In this document: one piece after another, positions 1 through 11,203 of the stretch | Layout: each line of letters opens with the position of its first letter | Numbering within the stretch: position 1 is the first letter of the stretch | Assembly (NCBI GenBank): GCA_963693315.1 | Contig: OY856187.1 | Span: 43,862,825-43,926,824 of the forward strand | Source: Diogma glabrata | Taxonomy: Eukaryota; Arthropoda; Insecta; Diptera; Cylindrotomidae | Direction of reading: 5' to 3' | Length of the DNA: 64,000 nucleotides | Made by a program: the position numbers and the translations under genes | The notes under the pieces: model-generated | Databases searched by the model: none | What the model saw: the letters and a program-made list of their open reading frames with translations, nothing else | What the model was told of the DNA's origin: nothing

Positions 1-627
1 AATCTATTTGAAATTCCCTTTATATTATTACGGTATGCTTAATTTTATATAAGACATGATTTGCTGTAAGAATATCTAGCAAATGGCAACTATAACAATA
101 TAACGATGACTATGAAATAACATTATCAATAAATTTCTTTTCGTACTGAATTTTAACATTCATTGATATTCATTTAAGAATGCTATTTAATCAATGGTTA
201 TTTCAATATAATGTTTATTATGAGTCAACCATAGTCACTATGCGGTTGGCTTTATTGTCATATTAAGAAAAGGTCGCGCCAAGGTTTTTGTTCAAGAAAT
301 ATGTAAGTGAAAGTGAGCGGTTTTTTATAGAAAAAAAAAATAAATTATATTTCCTCTGCTTAAATAAATTTTAATATATGTGCATATTTATTATATATTT
401 TAGAACTATGATATGTAGTTCTAGAGTATTACTTAAACTATATAATATAGCTAGATGTTTAGAAAACAAAATGCCATTAAGAAATTTTATAACTAGTGCT
501 TTATGATTTGAGAAGTTTTTGTAAAGAATAAGATACAAGAATTTATTTGTTATAGTTAAAATGATAGTTTCAAGCTAAAGAAAAACATGGCGCGGCTTTT
601 TTACAGCCTTTTGGTTGTTTTTGCGAC
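1..627. other. AT-rich flank without recognisable gene
   Basis: I see no long open frame, RNA gene or repeat here. The stretch ends where similarity to the second retrotransposon copy begins abruptly (about 628). It does not contain the LTR or leader expected upstream of the truncated copy, so it is either the host flank or unrelated repeat DNA. Confidence 0.6.
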
Positions 628-645
628 GATAAGTTATTCTCTCGT

Positions 646-2283
646 TTGATACATATTAAAAATAGACTACTACGTTTGCAAGGCGCGAATTCCCAGATAT
701 TCGAAAATGATGAACTTTTAGCTCGAACGGTTGACTGTTTAGCTCAGGTGAAAGAAGGTCCTAAGGGGCCAGTACAAATTCAACCAACGGCAATGCTTAT
801 TCCTGAGGTACGAAAGTGTCTAAGTAATAGTGAATCAGCATCTGACTTGATTCATATTGAAGAAAATGCTGTCCACAATAATCTAGAACCTCAAACCTCA
901 AATGGGTCAGCGGTTTTGATGTCGATAGATGAAAACTCATCCACGCCTAATTCCATCGTAGAACCTAAGAATTTAACGCAAATCTTATTGCAAAAATTAG
1001 ATAGTTCAATTAACATGTTTAACGAGACCATTGGCACAATAATGCGAGATAAAAATCAGCCTTGTCCTACGGTCAAGCCTCAATCAGAAGTTAATTGTAT
1101 GAGAAGAGATGATTTAAGTCTGACTCGTACCTTGAATTCTTGGAACTTGCGTTTCAGTGGATCTAGGTCGGACATACCAATTGATAAATTTTTATTTCGT
1201 CTTGAGCAAATGTCTAAAGCTGCAAATATACATCTGGAAAGTTTAGTAGGGGTTGCTTCATGCTTTCTGGTAGATGGTGCGCTGGATTGGTATTGGACTT
1301 TCCGCGAACGTAATGCTAATGTTCAAATATCTTGGGCATACCTTAAGTATTACTTGATTGATCGTTTCCAGACATCTTGTAACGAAAGGCATATAAAACG
1401 GCTATTAGAACGAAGAAAACAACGTTATCCTAAAGAGACTTTTGCTTAATATATGGACGATATATTAAAGATAGCGCTGCAGTCAAAAATATCAATTCCT
1501 GATGAGGAAATTATATCTATCTTAATGAACAACATGCGTCCTGGTCTTCGTGAAAAATTTATAAATCATGAATTTAATTCCATAAACCGCTTAGCTTGTG
1601 AATGTCGTCGTGTCGAAACTCTCTGGCAAGAAATTGGAGCTGTTCCTGAAGGGAATTTCGCTCTTAGGGACCGCTTTTGCAACGAAATAGGGCAAGTTCC
1701 TTCAACGTCAAGTTCCACTTTTGTCTCAGCCAATAAAGATACTCCTTACCAATACAACCTTGAATCAATTCCTAACTACAAGACCTACGCAGGTAACTAT
1801 CATTTCAATTCAGATCCAAATACCGTACCACATGATTCTGTCATAGGTAGAACTCCTATTATTAGGCCGAACATGTCTAATTTGTATAGGCCTAGCCAAC
1901 AGCATCCTGGAATTAACCACGGTCCAGAACTTTGCACGATTTCTAATCCTCAACAAACATATAATTCTTTAAACTCAAGCTCGCTAGCTCCTCAACCCTT
2001 AACTCCAAGTAATCAAATTTGTTGGAATTGCAACCTTCCTGGTCATCACTTTCGTTATTGCTGTGTCGATTTAAAAAAATTTTGCTTTCGGTGTGGGAAA
2101 GAAAACGTCACATACTCTGTCTGTACCAATTGTCATCCTAACATGTCGGGAAACGGGCCCAGGAAGAGTTGGATTTCACGGGAGTCTACTCTCCAATCAC
2201 CAGATATCCCGAGAACGAAAGTAAAATTCGAAGAAGCTGCATCGAACACCGATCCGGAGTTCTACAGAAGGCTACACAAGTAA
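646..2283 (+). pseudogene. gag: Ty3/gypsy gag, 5'-truncated, with in-frame stop
   Basis: Structural Gag of a Ty3/gypsy element, split by an in-frame TAA at 1447-1449; the frame continues unchanged after it from 1450. The N-terminal 84 codons present in copy 2 are absent. The middle part has the usual insect Gag capsid-like region, and the second part ends in a zinc knuckle of CX2CX4HX4C form (CWNC, GHHFRYC) followed by a second Cys cluster (CFRCGKEN) that lacks the usual His. The TAA replaces a codon between ETFA and YMDD, where related Gags usually have an acidic or polar residue. That makes a nonsense mutation more likely than a recoded stop. The gag frame ends at 2281-2283, overlapping the pol frame. 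Confidence 0.85.
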
Positions 2284-3173
2284 ACTTCTCATCACATCCA
2301 TTTAGTTGTTCCAGACAGCTCGATGGCCATAACAATTCTACTAAAAACAAATTCTCACGTGCGTGGAAATATTTTAAAGAAAAACGTAATCTTAAACGAG
2401 CGATCACTGCTTCTATTATCACCTATGGGTCAGATGGTAGACCTTATGTGACTGTGAATATCTTAGATCAACCTACACGAGGTCTTCTTGATACTGGTGC
2501 TAATATTAGTCTTCTTGGTAAAAACTGTGAAAAGATGTTGTCTGTACCTGGAGTTCGTTTCTACCATTCTCCTTCCCTTATCGCAACAGCTAATGGCTCA
2601 AAAGAACGGATCTTAGGATATATCGTAGTTAAAATTAATTTTAATAATCAGGAAAATTTCATGCGACTCTTCTTAGCACCTAATCTCTCCCAACCATTAT
2701 ATTTAGGGATCGATTTTTTTCAACTGTATAACTTAAAAATTCAGGTTAACGAAATCTTTGCTCCTGTAGAAGCAACCGTAGTCAAAGATTGTAAGACCAA
2801 TAAAGCCGATTTGGATGCACCTATGCATAATCTATCCGCACAGCAACAGAACAAACTCGATCAGGTTATTAATCTCTTTCCTTCCTCAACTCTTCTTGGT
2901 TTGGGACGTACTCATCTTTTGAGTCACAAAATTGACACCGGACTGGCTAGTCCCATCAAACAAAGGTATTACGCTGTGTCACCGGCCGTACAAAAACAGC
3001 TTAATGAAGAATTGGATCGAATGTTAGCACTTGGTGTTTTGGAAGAGAGTGATAGTCCGTGGTGTTCACCGGTAACTTTAGTAAAAAAATCAAATGGAAA
3101 GGTTAGATTATGTCTAGACGCTAGGAGGGTAAACGAAGTGACAGTAAAGGACCAATCATTGATGGAATACTGA
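2142..3173 (+). pseudogene. pol: Ty3/gypsy protease and N-terminal reverse transcriptase
   Basis: First part of Pol in the -1 frame relative to gag. The retropepsin active site is seen as LLDTGANISLLG, then a linker, then the start of RT (RYYAVSP, LGVLEESDSPWCSP, KSNGKVRLCLDARRVNEV). The frame breaks after VKDQS, in the segment where RTs of this family read roughly to 'IDGILSRL'. A few codons are missing and the frame resumes as IDGILSRL from 3158, so a short non-triplet deletion lies at about 3155-3158. The same deletion is present in copy 2. It removes the segment between RT motifs 1 and 2, so no full RT can be made. Confidence 0.88.
2148..2154 (+). promoter_or_regulatory. -1 ribosomal frameshift site GGGAAAC (copy 1)
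   Basis: The heptamer G_GGA_AAC lies in the gag/pol overlap with gag codons GGA and AAC exactly in register. Slipping back by one base enters the pol frame, which opens just upstream (stop TAA at 2139-2141) and runs through protease. This matches the classical X_XXY_YYZ retroviral signal. A GC-richer tract with short complementary segments follows within about 10 to 60 bases, but I could not fold it reliably. Confidence 0.75.
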
Positions 3174-5482
3174 GTCGTTTGGGGAATACATCGTTTATCT
3201 CTAGTTTGGATTTAAAGGATGCCTTTTGGCAAATTCCTCTCGACAATGATGCTAAATTTAAAATAGCTTTCACGGTGCCAGGTAGACCTCTTTACCAGTT
3301 TACTTCTATGCCCTTCGGTCTTTGTAATGCGCCACAGACTATGTGCCGTTTAATGCATCGAGTGATACCATCTGAATACCATGATAAAATATTTGTTTAC
3401 CTGGACGATCTCCTCGTCACTTCAAGCACTTTTGAGGAACATATAGCCTTGCTCCAACTAACGGCAGACTTACTACGTAAAGCAAACTTAACTATTAATG
3501 TTGAGAAAAATCGTTTTATGCTGAAACGGCTGAAATATTTGGGATATGTTATTGGTGATGGGTGCATACGAGTGGATCCCGAAAAAGTTCAAGCAGTTAG
3601 AGATTTCCCAGTTCCTAAGACTATTAAACATTTGCGAAGATTCTTAGGAATGTGCGGTTGGTACAGGAAGTTTATATCGAATTTTTCAACTACTTCAGCT
3701 CCGCTCACCGACCTTCTGAAAACTAAAAATAAATTTGGATGGAATGACAAAGCTCAAACGGCATTTCAAAACCTTAAAGAATATCTCACCTCAGCCCCAG
3801 TTTTAAGACACCCAGATTACACTTTACCTTTTTACATTCAGGTCGATGCTTCAGCTACTGGTGTAGGGGGTGTGCTCTTTCAAAAGATTGGAAATATCGA
3901 GCATCCCATTGCGTATTATTCAAAAAAGTTAAATGGAGCACAGCGCAATTACAGCGTTACCGAGCTTGAGTGCTATGCCGCTGTCTTGTGTATAAAACAG
4001 TTCCGACATTATGTAGAGGGTTTTGAATTTACGGTAATTTCTGACCACGCAAGTTTAAAGTGGTTGATGAACATGACTGATTTAACTGGCAGACTTGCGA
4101 GATGGAGTTTGAAACTCCAATGTTACAAATTCAACATAGAGTATCGAAAAGGTCATCTTAACGTCGTACCTGACACTTTATCTAGAGCATTTTGCGAGTC
4201 TTTGAATGTTGCAGACTCGAGAGATACAGATGTGCTTCGTGTGGATTTGGAATCACCTGCCTTCGATGATGAAGAGTATGTCGCTTTAAGAGAAAGATAC
4301 CAGCCATCATCAGAGCATGAGTCAAACTTCCGGGTTGAAGGCAACAAGTTGTTAATTACTCCATCTTATGGTCTTCGTTATGTAGATACGGATTTATCGA
4401 ATTGGAAAGTTGTAATTCCCAAGAGTTTAGTTCCTTCGTTACTTGAAACAGCTCATTGTTCTCTATCTTCGGGACACATGGGGGGTTTTAAAACATTGGA
4501 GCGGATTCAACGCTATTTTTACTGGTTTGGTATGGCTAAAGATGTACGAAATTTTGTATCGAACTGCTCGACATGTAAAATGTCTAAAGCAATTAACCAT
4601 ATAACTCGTCCTGCCATGGGAAACATGATTGAAGTCACGAGACCTTTTCAAAGACTATATATAGATTATTTGGGTCCTTACCCAAGATCACGGTATGGTA
4701 ATGTCTGCATGCTCATTGTTTTGGATCACTATTCAAAGTTTGTTCGCTTAAAGGCTTTTCGTGATGCATCTACAGTCTCTCTTTGTGCTTATTTGGAAAA
4801 AGAAATTTTTCTTCTGTTCTCGGTTCCCGAAAGTATTTGGTCGGATAACGGAAAACAATTTTTGTCTAATCAATTTAAAGGCTTACTAAGTAAATATGGA
4901 ATCGAACATGTAAGAACACCGTTGCATTCTCCTCAAAGTAATGCGTCTGAAAGAACGAATCGAACCATATTGCAAACTATCCGATCCTTCATAGGTGAAA
5001 ACCATACCAATTGGGATGTTGACTTAGATCAAGTAGCTTCTACTCTTAGGAATGTGGTGCATCTATCAACCAAGTTCTCACCGCATTATTTGGTTTATGG
5101 GCAACATATGATAACTCATGCGTCGGATTACCAGCTACGACGGCTATTAGGTTGTGACCAAGAAAAGGAAACCAGCGTAACTAGTACCTCAGCTCGTTTG
5201 GACTGGGTTCACCAAAATGTACTTAAACATCTCAAAGAAGCATATGGAAAAAATGAGAAGACCTATAATACTCGAACTAAGCAACGTAACTTTCATGTAG
5301 GACAACAAGTATTTGTTCGGACGTATCCTCAAAGTGCAGCCCTTAAACAATTTACTGCAAAGCTAGCACCTAAATTTGCTCCAGCTATGATAACCGCAAG
5401 GGTTGGCAATGTTGCGTATACTCTAACTGATTTAGAAGGAAAACCACTGGGAACATATCATAGCAAAGACATACGTACGTGA
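3158..5482 (+). pseudogene. pol: Ty3/gypsy reverse transcriptase, RNase H and integrase
   Basis: Remainder of Pol, open to the TGA at 5480-5482. RT palm catalytic box YLDD at 3398-3409; RT connection (LGYVIGDG, FLGMCGWYRKFI); RNase H with VDASATGVGGVL, ELECYAAV and SDHASLKWL; integrase H2C2 zinc finger (HCSLSSGH, then CSTC); DDE core with YIDYLGP, WSDNGKQF and SNASERTNR; and an SH3-like C-terminus ending in YHSKDIRT. No env follows: only 55 bases separate the stop codon from the LTR. The frame itself is intact, but it is cut off from gag-protease by the RT deletion upstream. Confidence 0.9.
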
Positions 5483-5537
5483 AGAGTCCATATAGTCCGC
5501 GGCTGATGAGACACTCAGGGGTGGGTCTTCCCCACGA

Positions 5538-7389
5538 TGTGGCGACCAAGGCACCAACAATTTTATTTGACCTTTCTTATACGGGTTGTAAACCACTGAA
5601 AATAAATTTAAACGAGATTTGATTTTAAATCAATTAAGTTGACGACCTTCCTGGTTTTTCTTCTCTTGTTTTACAAGTTTATTTAAAACATTTAATTTAA
5701 TTCCCGTAGGAAAAAGTGTTGTAATAATGAAAAACGATATGATTGGGAATAAAAGTCTCGGACACGGTAATGTAAACATTAAATTGTAGATATACTGTCG
5801 TGTAAATATTTTTGTTGAGTAAGTTAATGTATAGTTTAGTAGTTCATGTGTTATATGAATAGTAGTTAAGCGTTTCATCGTATACATGCTTAGTGTTATA
5901 CTGCATCATAATAAAGCGGATCATGATATGGAGAATAGTTTTATTAGTGCCTGTCTTATAAATTGGATATAAAAGAAAACGGATTAGTGCATTGGTTATA
6001 TGTATTGCACCTTATATACATCATAAGCAGAATATTTTTCTTATTGCATCTGTTATATTGCATATAGAATAAAACAGATCATTCACCGTATGCAGAAACT
6101 GTTATTAGTGTATCTGTTATATTGCATAATAATACAGTGGATTGTCATATATGGATACAGAATAGTTTTATTAGAGCATGGGTTATATTGCATAACAATT
6201 AAACATATCAACGTATGTACAATATTTGTGTTAGTTCATGTGTCATATTGTACGTATTGGACCGTCCATTATATTCAGAATAATTTTATTGCTGCATCTG
6301 TTATATTGTATATAAAAGAAAGCTGATCATTCATCGGTTGCAGAATAGTTTTATTATCGCATAGCTGTTATATTGTATTTAAATAGAAAGCGAATCATTC
6401 ATCTGTTGCAGAGTAGTTTTGTTAGTGCATTTGTTATATGTACAGCATCTTAATCAAGTGGATCATCGTATGCAGAGATTTTATTGGTACATTTGTTGTT
6501 ATATTGGCTAGCTGTTGTACAGGTCTGTACAATTAACATAATCAAGGTTATCCGGAACAAGGATCATATTTACAACAGGATTGAGCTATACCAGATACGT
6601 TCAATTGAATAACGGCAAATAGTGGTTAGTAATTAGAAATAATATAAGGTAATATTCATATTAGCATTTATATTAAGCATAACATTAACTAGTTTCTTTT
6701 GCATATTAAGAGTATACACCAGTAGTGTATGTTTGTACTTTGTATACTTATGTATTTAATAATTTATTTATTTATAGTTGATTTTTTTTATAACTAGGAA
6801 TAAAACAAAACATCAATCTAATAGTCAGGTGTATTGCACGTGCATGTGTGCCACACAAAGAAACAACATTTATTTCTATTTTTAGATTTTCTTTATGGAT
6901 TGGAACGACAAGCTCGACGTGCCAACAATCAACCTACCACCGGTAACAAAATTTTATTGTAATAGTTGAGCAATACTTACCGTAGTTCATATTTACTTAT
7001 TTTTGACTATCGAGTAGTTTTTTTTGTTTTGTTTTGGCTTTAGTTTAGAATACCTAGATTTGAATTATATAAAGTAGCCGCTTTATGCAAATATTGGTTT
7101 TTTTTCTAAGAAATTATGGTCACTTTAATAAAAACTAGCTTTTGTAATATAATCTACTATAAAACTATGGTCGGGTAATTTATTTATAGCAATGAGGGGA
7201 TAAGCAGGGGCAGTCCAAATGTGAAGGTCGTCTTGTTAGTATTTTCAATGCAGTTTTCATGATCTGAAATGGACATCACCAATTATCCACGCCACACTGA
7301 GCAATCGTCGAGCAAATGCTGCAGGTGATGACGTTCGGATTTTCTGTTAGCTCAAGTTGGCACTCTAACGGGTTCTAGCTTGCGCTACA
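5538..7389 (+). repeat. Shared LTR (3' LTR of copy 1, 5' LTR of copy 2)
   Basis: 1852-bp LTR. It begins TGTGGCG and ends CGCTACA, a 6-of-7 terminal inverted repeat with the canonical TG...CA ends. The end was fixed by comparison with the second LTR at 13584-15435, where identity stops exactly after GCTACA, and by the primer-binding site starting two bases later. Only a handful of substitutions separate the two LTRs (for example near 6450, 6885 and 7178), with no indels. Upstream, AGGGGTGGG at about 5517-5525 is a possible polypurine tract, although it is not adjacent to the LTR start. Confidence 0.9.
5890..6535 (+). repeat. Degenerate tandem repeats inside the LTR
   Basis: About eight diverged units of roughly 70 to 90 bp. 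Each carries variants of TTATATTGCATA, a GATCAT segment, GTATGCAGAATAG and TTTTATTAGTGCATCTG. The same array is present in the second LTR at about 13936-14581. Several units include a TATAAAAGAAA-like string that could serve as a core promoter, but none can be singled out. Confidence 0.8.
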
Positions 7390-7390
7390 G

Positions 7391-7400
7391 TGGCGCCCAA
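7391..7400 (+). promoter_or_regulatory. Primer-binding site, tRNA-Lys type
   Basis: TGGCGCCCAA starts one base after the LTR end. It has the leading TGG complementary to a tRNA CCA end and matches the tRNA-Lys primer site used by gypsy-type elements for its first ten bases; complementarity then fades (ATGTACGG). This identifies 5538-7389 as a functional 5' LTR position for copy 2. Confidence 0.85.
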
Positions 7401-8417
7401 ATGTACGGAATTACGCTCAATCACTAATATTTATTTCTATTTTCATTTCTATTTTCAATTTTTTTTCGATTGCAGATGTATCCAAGAAAAATCTTGTGCA
7501 CTCATTTGTCAGAGTTATGGGAATATTCTGTTTTTGTTTTAGTTTTTGCAAAAAGATTAGTTAATTAATTAGAAAAAAATTAGTATTCACAAATAATCAT
7601 CGAGCATAATCAACCATTGGTAGAACAATGTTTTCCACTAGAGTTTGTTGATCTGCATTGTAATGATTACCTTATGGTTTGATTTCGATTTCGATTTTTG
7701 TTTCTTTTCGATTTCAGATGTATCCAAGAAAAAAACTTGTGTACTCATCGGTCTTAGTTATCGAAATATGCTATATTTTTTTCTTCCAGTATATCAAGTT
7801 TATTTAGTTTCCAGCTGGATCATGAAGGATCCTCTGCTTATCTCCAAATGCTATGTTCGTATCAATACATTTAAAAACAAAACACATTCCTCGTATTTAT
7901 AGCTAAGTATAGGTGTATATTTAGTATTAATCCATAAAATATATTTAAGCAACTTTTCAGGTATTTGTTTATTATTTATAGTTAATTTATTTGGTATATT
8001 AATTATAATTGTTATTTGTAAATTAGATTTTTGTTTATATAAATTTAGATCGTGTCCGTGTACGATATTTCAACATATTCGATTTTAAGAGTGGTTATTT
8101 TTTTTCTCTCAATTGCAAACAATATAATAATCGTTATCATTTCTATTCTTTTGCAGACAATTTTGTTTTAGTGGACTATAGTTATATAGCATTCTTGTAT
8201 CAAATTATTTACAACGAATATATTAGTAGGTGTGAGTCACAGATTTCGGTGAGTTTTAGTATTTATATTGTTAATACCAATTTGCAATTTGTTTTTGCCC
8301 CATAAGGAAACTAGTAAGATATTATACGGTCAAAGGAATATTTGTCCATGCTTTGGATTAATTTAATATTTGTTAGGAGATATTTTATTTTTAATTGAAT
8401 TAAATTAAATACTCAAA
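7401..8417 (+). other. 5' leader of copy 2 with an internal duplication
   Basis: Untranslated leader between the PBS and the gag ATG. A segment of roughly 60 bp is present twice (about 7465-7525 and 7705-7765): a pyrimidine-rich run, then CAG, then ATGTATCCAAGAAAAA and a diverged tail. Both copies, and a third site at about 8156, look like 3' splice acceptors (pyrimidine tract plus CAG). There is no env to splice to. The leader of copy 1 is missing. Confidence 0.7.
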
Positions 8418-10325
8418 ATGAACGTTAATTTATTGGAAAATGAAGAACTCCATGTGGAGCTAGAAATTCGAGGAATTCAATACGGTCCTCAGGCCCTAGA
8501 CACTCTGTCTTGCCATGTTCACGAAGAGGAGCATCTTATGCGTCATAAACCTGTACAGGTACATGAAAATGCTAGTCGTAATAATTTACTTGAACTTAAG
8601 TTATGTACACTAACTGTCAATCGTATTGGTTCAGTAATAAAAGCTCGCTCTTATAGGGGGGAAGAACGTGATAAGTTATTCTCTTGTTTGATACATATTA
8701 AAAATAGACTACTACGTTTGCAAGGCGCGAATTCCCAGATATTCGAAAATTATGAACTTTTAGCTCGAACGGTTGACTATTTAGCTCAGGTGAAAGAAGG
8801 TCCTAAGGGGCCAGTACAAATTCAACCAACGGCAATGCTTATTCCTGAGGTACGAAAGTGTCTAAGTAATAGTGAATCAGCATCTGACTTGATTCATATT
8901 GAAGAAAATGCTGTCCACAATAATCTAGAACCTCAAACCTCAAATGGGTCAGCGGTTTTGATGTCGATAGATGAAAACTCATCCACGCCTAATTCCATCG
9001 TAGAACCTAAGAATTTAACGCAAATCTTATTGCAAAAATTAGATAGTTCAATTAACATGTTTAACGAGACCATTGGCACAATAAAGCGAGATAAAAATCA
9101 GCCTTGTCCTACGGTCAAGCCTCAATCAGAAGTTAATTATATGAGAAGAGATGATTTAAGTCTGACTCGTACCTTGAATTCTTGGAACTTGCGTTTCAGT
9201 GGATCTAGGTCGGACATACCAATTGATAAATTTTTATTTCGTCTTGAGCAAATGTCTAAAGCTGCAAATATACATCTGGAAAGTTTAGTAGGGGTTGCTT
9301 CATGCTTTCTGGTAGATGGTGCGCTGGATTGGTATTGGACTTTCCGCGAACGTAATGCTAATGTTCAAATATCTTGGGCATACCTTAAGTATTACTTGAT
9401 TGATCGTTTCCAGACATCTTGTAACGAAAGGCATATAAAACGGCTATTAGAACGAAGAAAACAACGTTATCCTAAAGAGACTTTTGCTTAATATATGGAC
9501 GATATATTAAAGATAGCGCTGCAGTCAAAAATATCAATTCCTGATGAGGAAATTATATCTATCTTAATGAACAACATGCGTCCTGGTCTTCGTGAAAAAT
9601 TTATAAATCATGAATTTAATTCCATAAACCGCTTAGCTTGTGAATGTCGTCGTGTCGAAACTCTCTGGCAAGAAATTGGAGCTGTTCCTGAAGGGAATTT
9701 CGCTCTTAGGGACCGCTTTTGCAACGAAATAGGGCAAGTTCCTTCAACGTCAAGTTCCACTTTTGTCTCAGCCAATAAAGATACTCCTTACCAATACAAC
9801 CTTGAATCAATTCCTAACTACAAGACCTACGCAGGTAACTATCATTTCAATTCAGATCCAAATACCGTACCACATGATTCTGTCATAGGTAGAACTCCTA
9901 TTATCAGGCCGAACATGTCTAATTTGTATAGGCCTAGCCAACAGCATCCTGGAATTAACCACGGTCCAGAACTTTGCACGATTTCTAATCCTCAACAAAC
10001 ATATAATTCTTTAAACTCAAGCTCGCTAGCTCCTCAACCCTTAACTCCAAGTAATCAAATTTGTTGGAATTGCAACCTTCCTGGTCATCACTTTCGTTAT
10101 TGCTGTGTCGATTTAAAAAAATTTTGCTTTCGGTGTGGGAAAGAAAACGTCACATACTCTGTCTGTACCAATTGTCATCCTAACATGTCGGGAAACGGGC
10201 CCAGGAAGAGTTGGATTTCACGGGAGTCTACTCTCCAATCACCAGATATCCCGAGAACGAAAGTAAAATTCGAAGAAGCTGCATCGAACACCGATCCGGA
10301 GTTCTACAGAAGGCTACACAAGTAA
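8418..10325 (+). pseudogene. gag: Ty3/gypsy gag, full length with in-frame stop
   Basis: Gag from an ATG in good context (AAAATG) through the CCHC zinc knuckle at about 10061-10102. The frame is interrupted by TAA at 9489-9491 and continues in the same frame at 9492. Without the stop the protein would be about 635 residues, within the range of insect Ty3 Gags. Substitutions relative to copy 1 are mostly single amino-acid changes (for example D to Y and C to Y in the first part). The stop is identical in copy 1, so it predates the duplication. Programmed readthrough cannot be excluded from sequence alone, but the context is not a known readthrough signal. Confidence 0.88.
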
Positions 10326-11152
10326 ACTTCTCATCACATCCATTTAGTTGTTCCAGACAGCTCGATGGCCATAACAATTCTACTAAAAACAAATTCTCAC
10401 GTGCGTGGAAATATTTTAAAGAAAAACGTAATCTTAAACGAGCGATCACTGCTTCTATTATCACCTCTGGGTCAGATGGTAGACCTTATGTGACTGTGAA
10501 TATCTTAGATCAACCTACACGAGGTCTTCTTGATACTGGTGCTAATATTAGTCTTCTTGGTAAAAACTGTGAAAAGATGTTGTCTGTACCTGGAGTTCGT
10601 TTCTACCATTCTCCTTCCCTTATCGCAACAGCTAATGGCTCAAAAGAACGGATCTTAGGATATATCGTAGTTAAAATTAATTTTAATAATCAGGAAAATT
10701 TCATGCGACTCTTCTTAGCACCTAATCTCTCCCAACCATTATATTTAGGGATCGATTTTTTTCAACTGTATAACTTAAAAATTCAGGTTAACGAAATCTT
10801 TGCTCCTGTAGAAGCAACCGTAGTCAAAGATTGTAAGACCAATAAAGCCGATTTGGATGCACCTATGCATAATCTATCCGCACAGCAACAGAACAAACTC
10901 GATCAGGTTATTAATCTCTTTCCTTCCTCAACTCTTCTTGGTTTGGGACGTACTCATCTTTTGAGTCACAAAATTGACACCGGACTGGCTAGTCCCATCA
11001 AACAAAGGTATTACGCTGTGTCACCGGCCGTACAAAAACAGCTTAATGAAGAATTGGATCGAATGTTAGCACTTGGTGTTTTGGAAGAGAGTGATAGTCC
11101 GGTGGTGGTGTTCACCGGTAACTTTAGTAAAAAAATCAAATGGAAAGGTTAG
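10184..11152 (+). pseudogene. pol: Ty3/gypsy protease and RT start, with extra frameshift
   Basis: Protease with the LLDTGA active site at about 10527-10545, then the RT start. At about 11100-11106 copy 2 has GGTGGTGG where copy 1 has one GGTG fewer. This 4-bp tandem duplication throws the frame off after EESDSP, so the protein ends at 11150-11152. The ancestral RT deletion of copy 1 is also present further on, at about 11201-11204. Confidence 0.88.
10190..10196 (+). promoter_or_regulatory. -1 ribosomal frameshift site GGGAAAC (copy 2)
   Basis: Same in-register G_GGA_AAC heptamer as in copy 1, 130 bases before the gag stop. The pol frame is open from 10184 (stop TAA at 10181-10183). Its preservation in both copies fits a gag-pol expression signal in the ancestral element. 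Confidence 0.78.
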
Positions 11153-11203
11153 ATTATGTCTAGACGCTAGGAGGGTAAACGAAGTGACAGTAAAGGACCA
11201 ATC

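Larger units (their letters stand above)
628..7389 (+). mobile_element. Ty3/gypsy LTR retrotransposon, copy 1, 5'-truncated
   Basis: Internal region plus 3' LTR of a Ty3/gypsy element with gag, protease, reverse transcriptase, RNase H and integrase in that order and no env. Positions from 628 match copy 2 at an offset of 8042 (8046 after a 4-bp insertion in copy 2). The match starts at 628, so the 5' LTR, the leader and the first 84 gag codons are missing. Its 3' LTR (5538-7389) is directly followed by the primer-binding site and leader of copy 2, so the two elements share that LTR. It is dead: gag carries an in-frame stop and RT a frameshift. Confidence 0.95.

Noticed and set aside
2186..2422. 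78-codon minus-strand frame inside the gag/pol overlap (also 10228-10464)
   Set aside because: Antisense shadow of the retrotransposon genes; duplicated only because the element is.
5630..5887. 85-codon minus-strand frame in the LTR (also 13676-13933) and 78-codon frame at 6090-6326
   Set aside because: LTR sequence with repeat-derived periodicity; no protein motifs.
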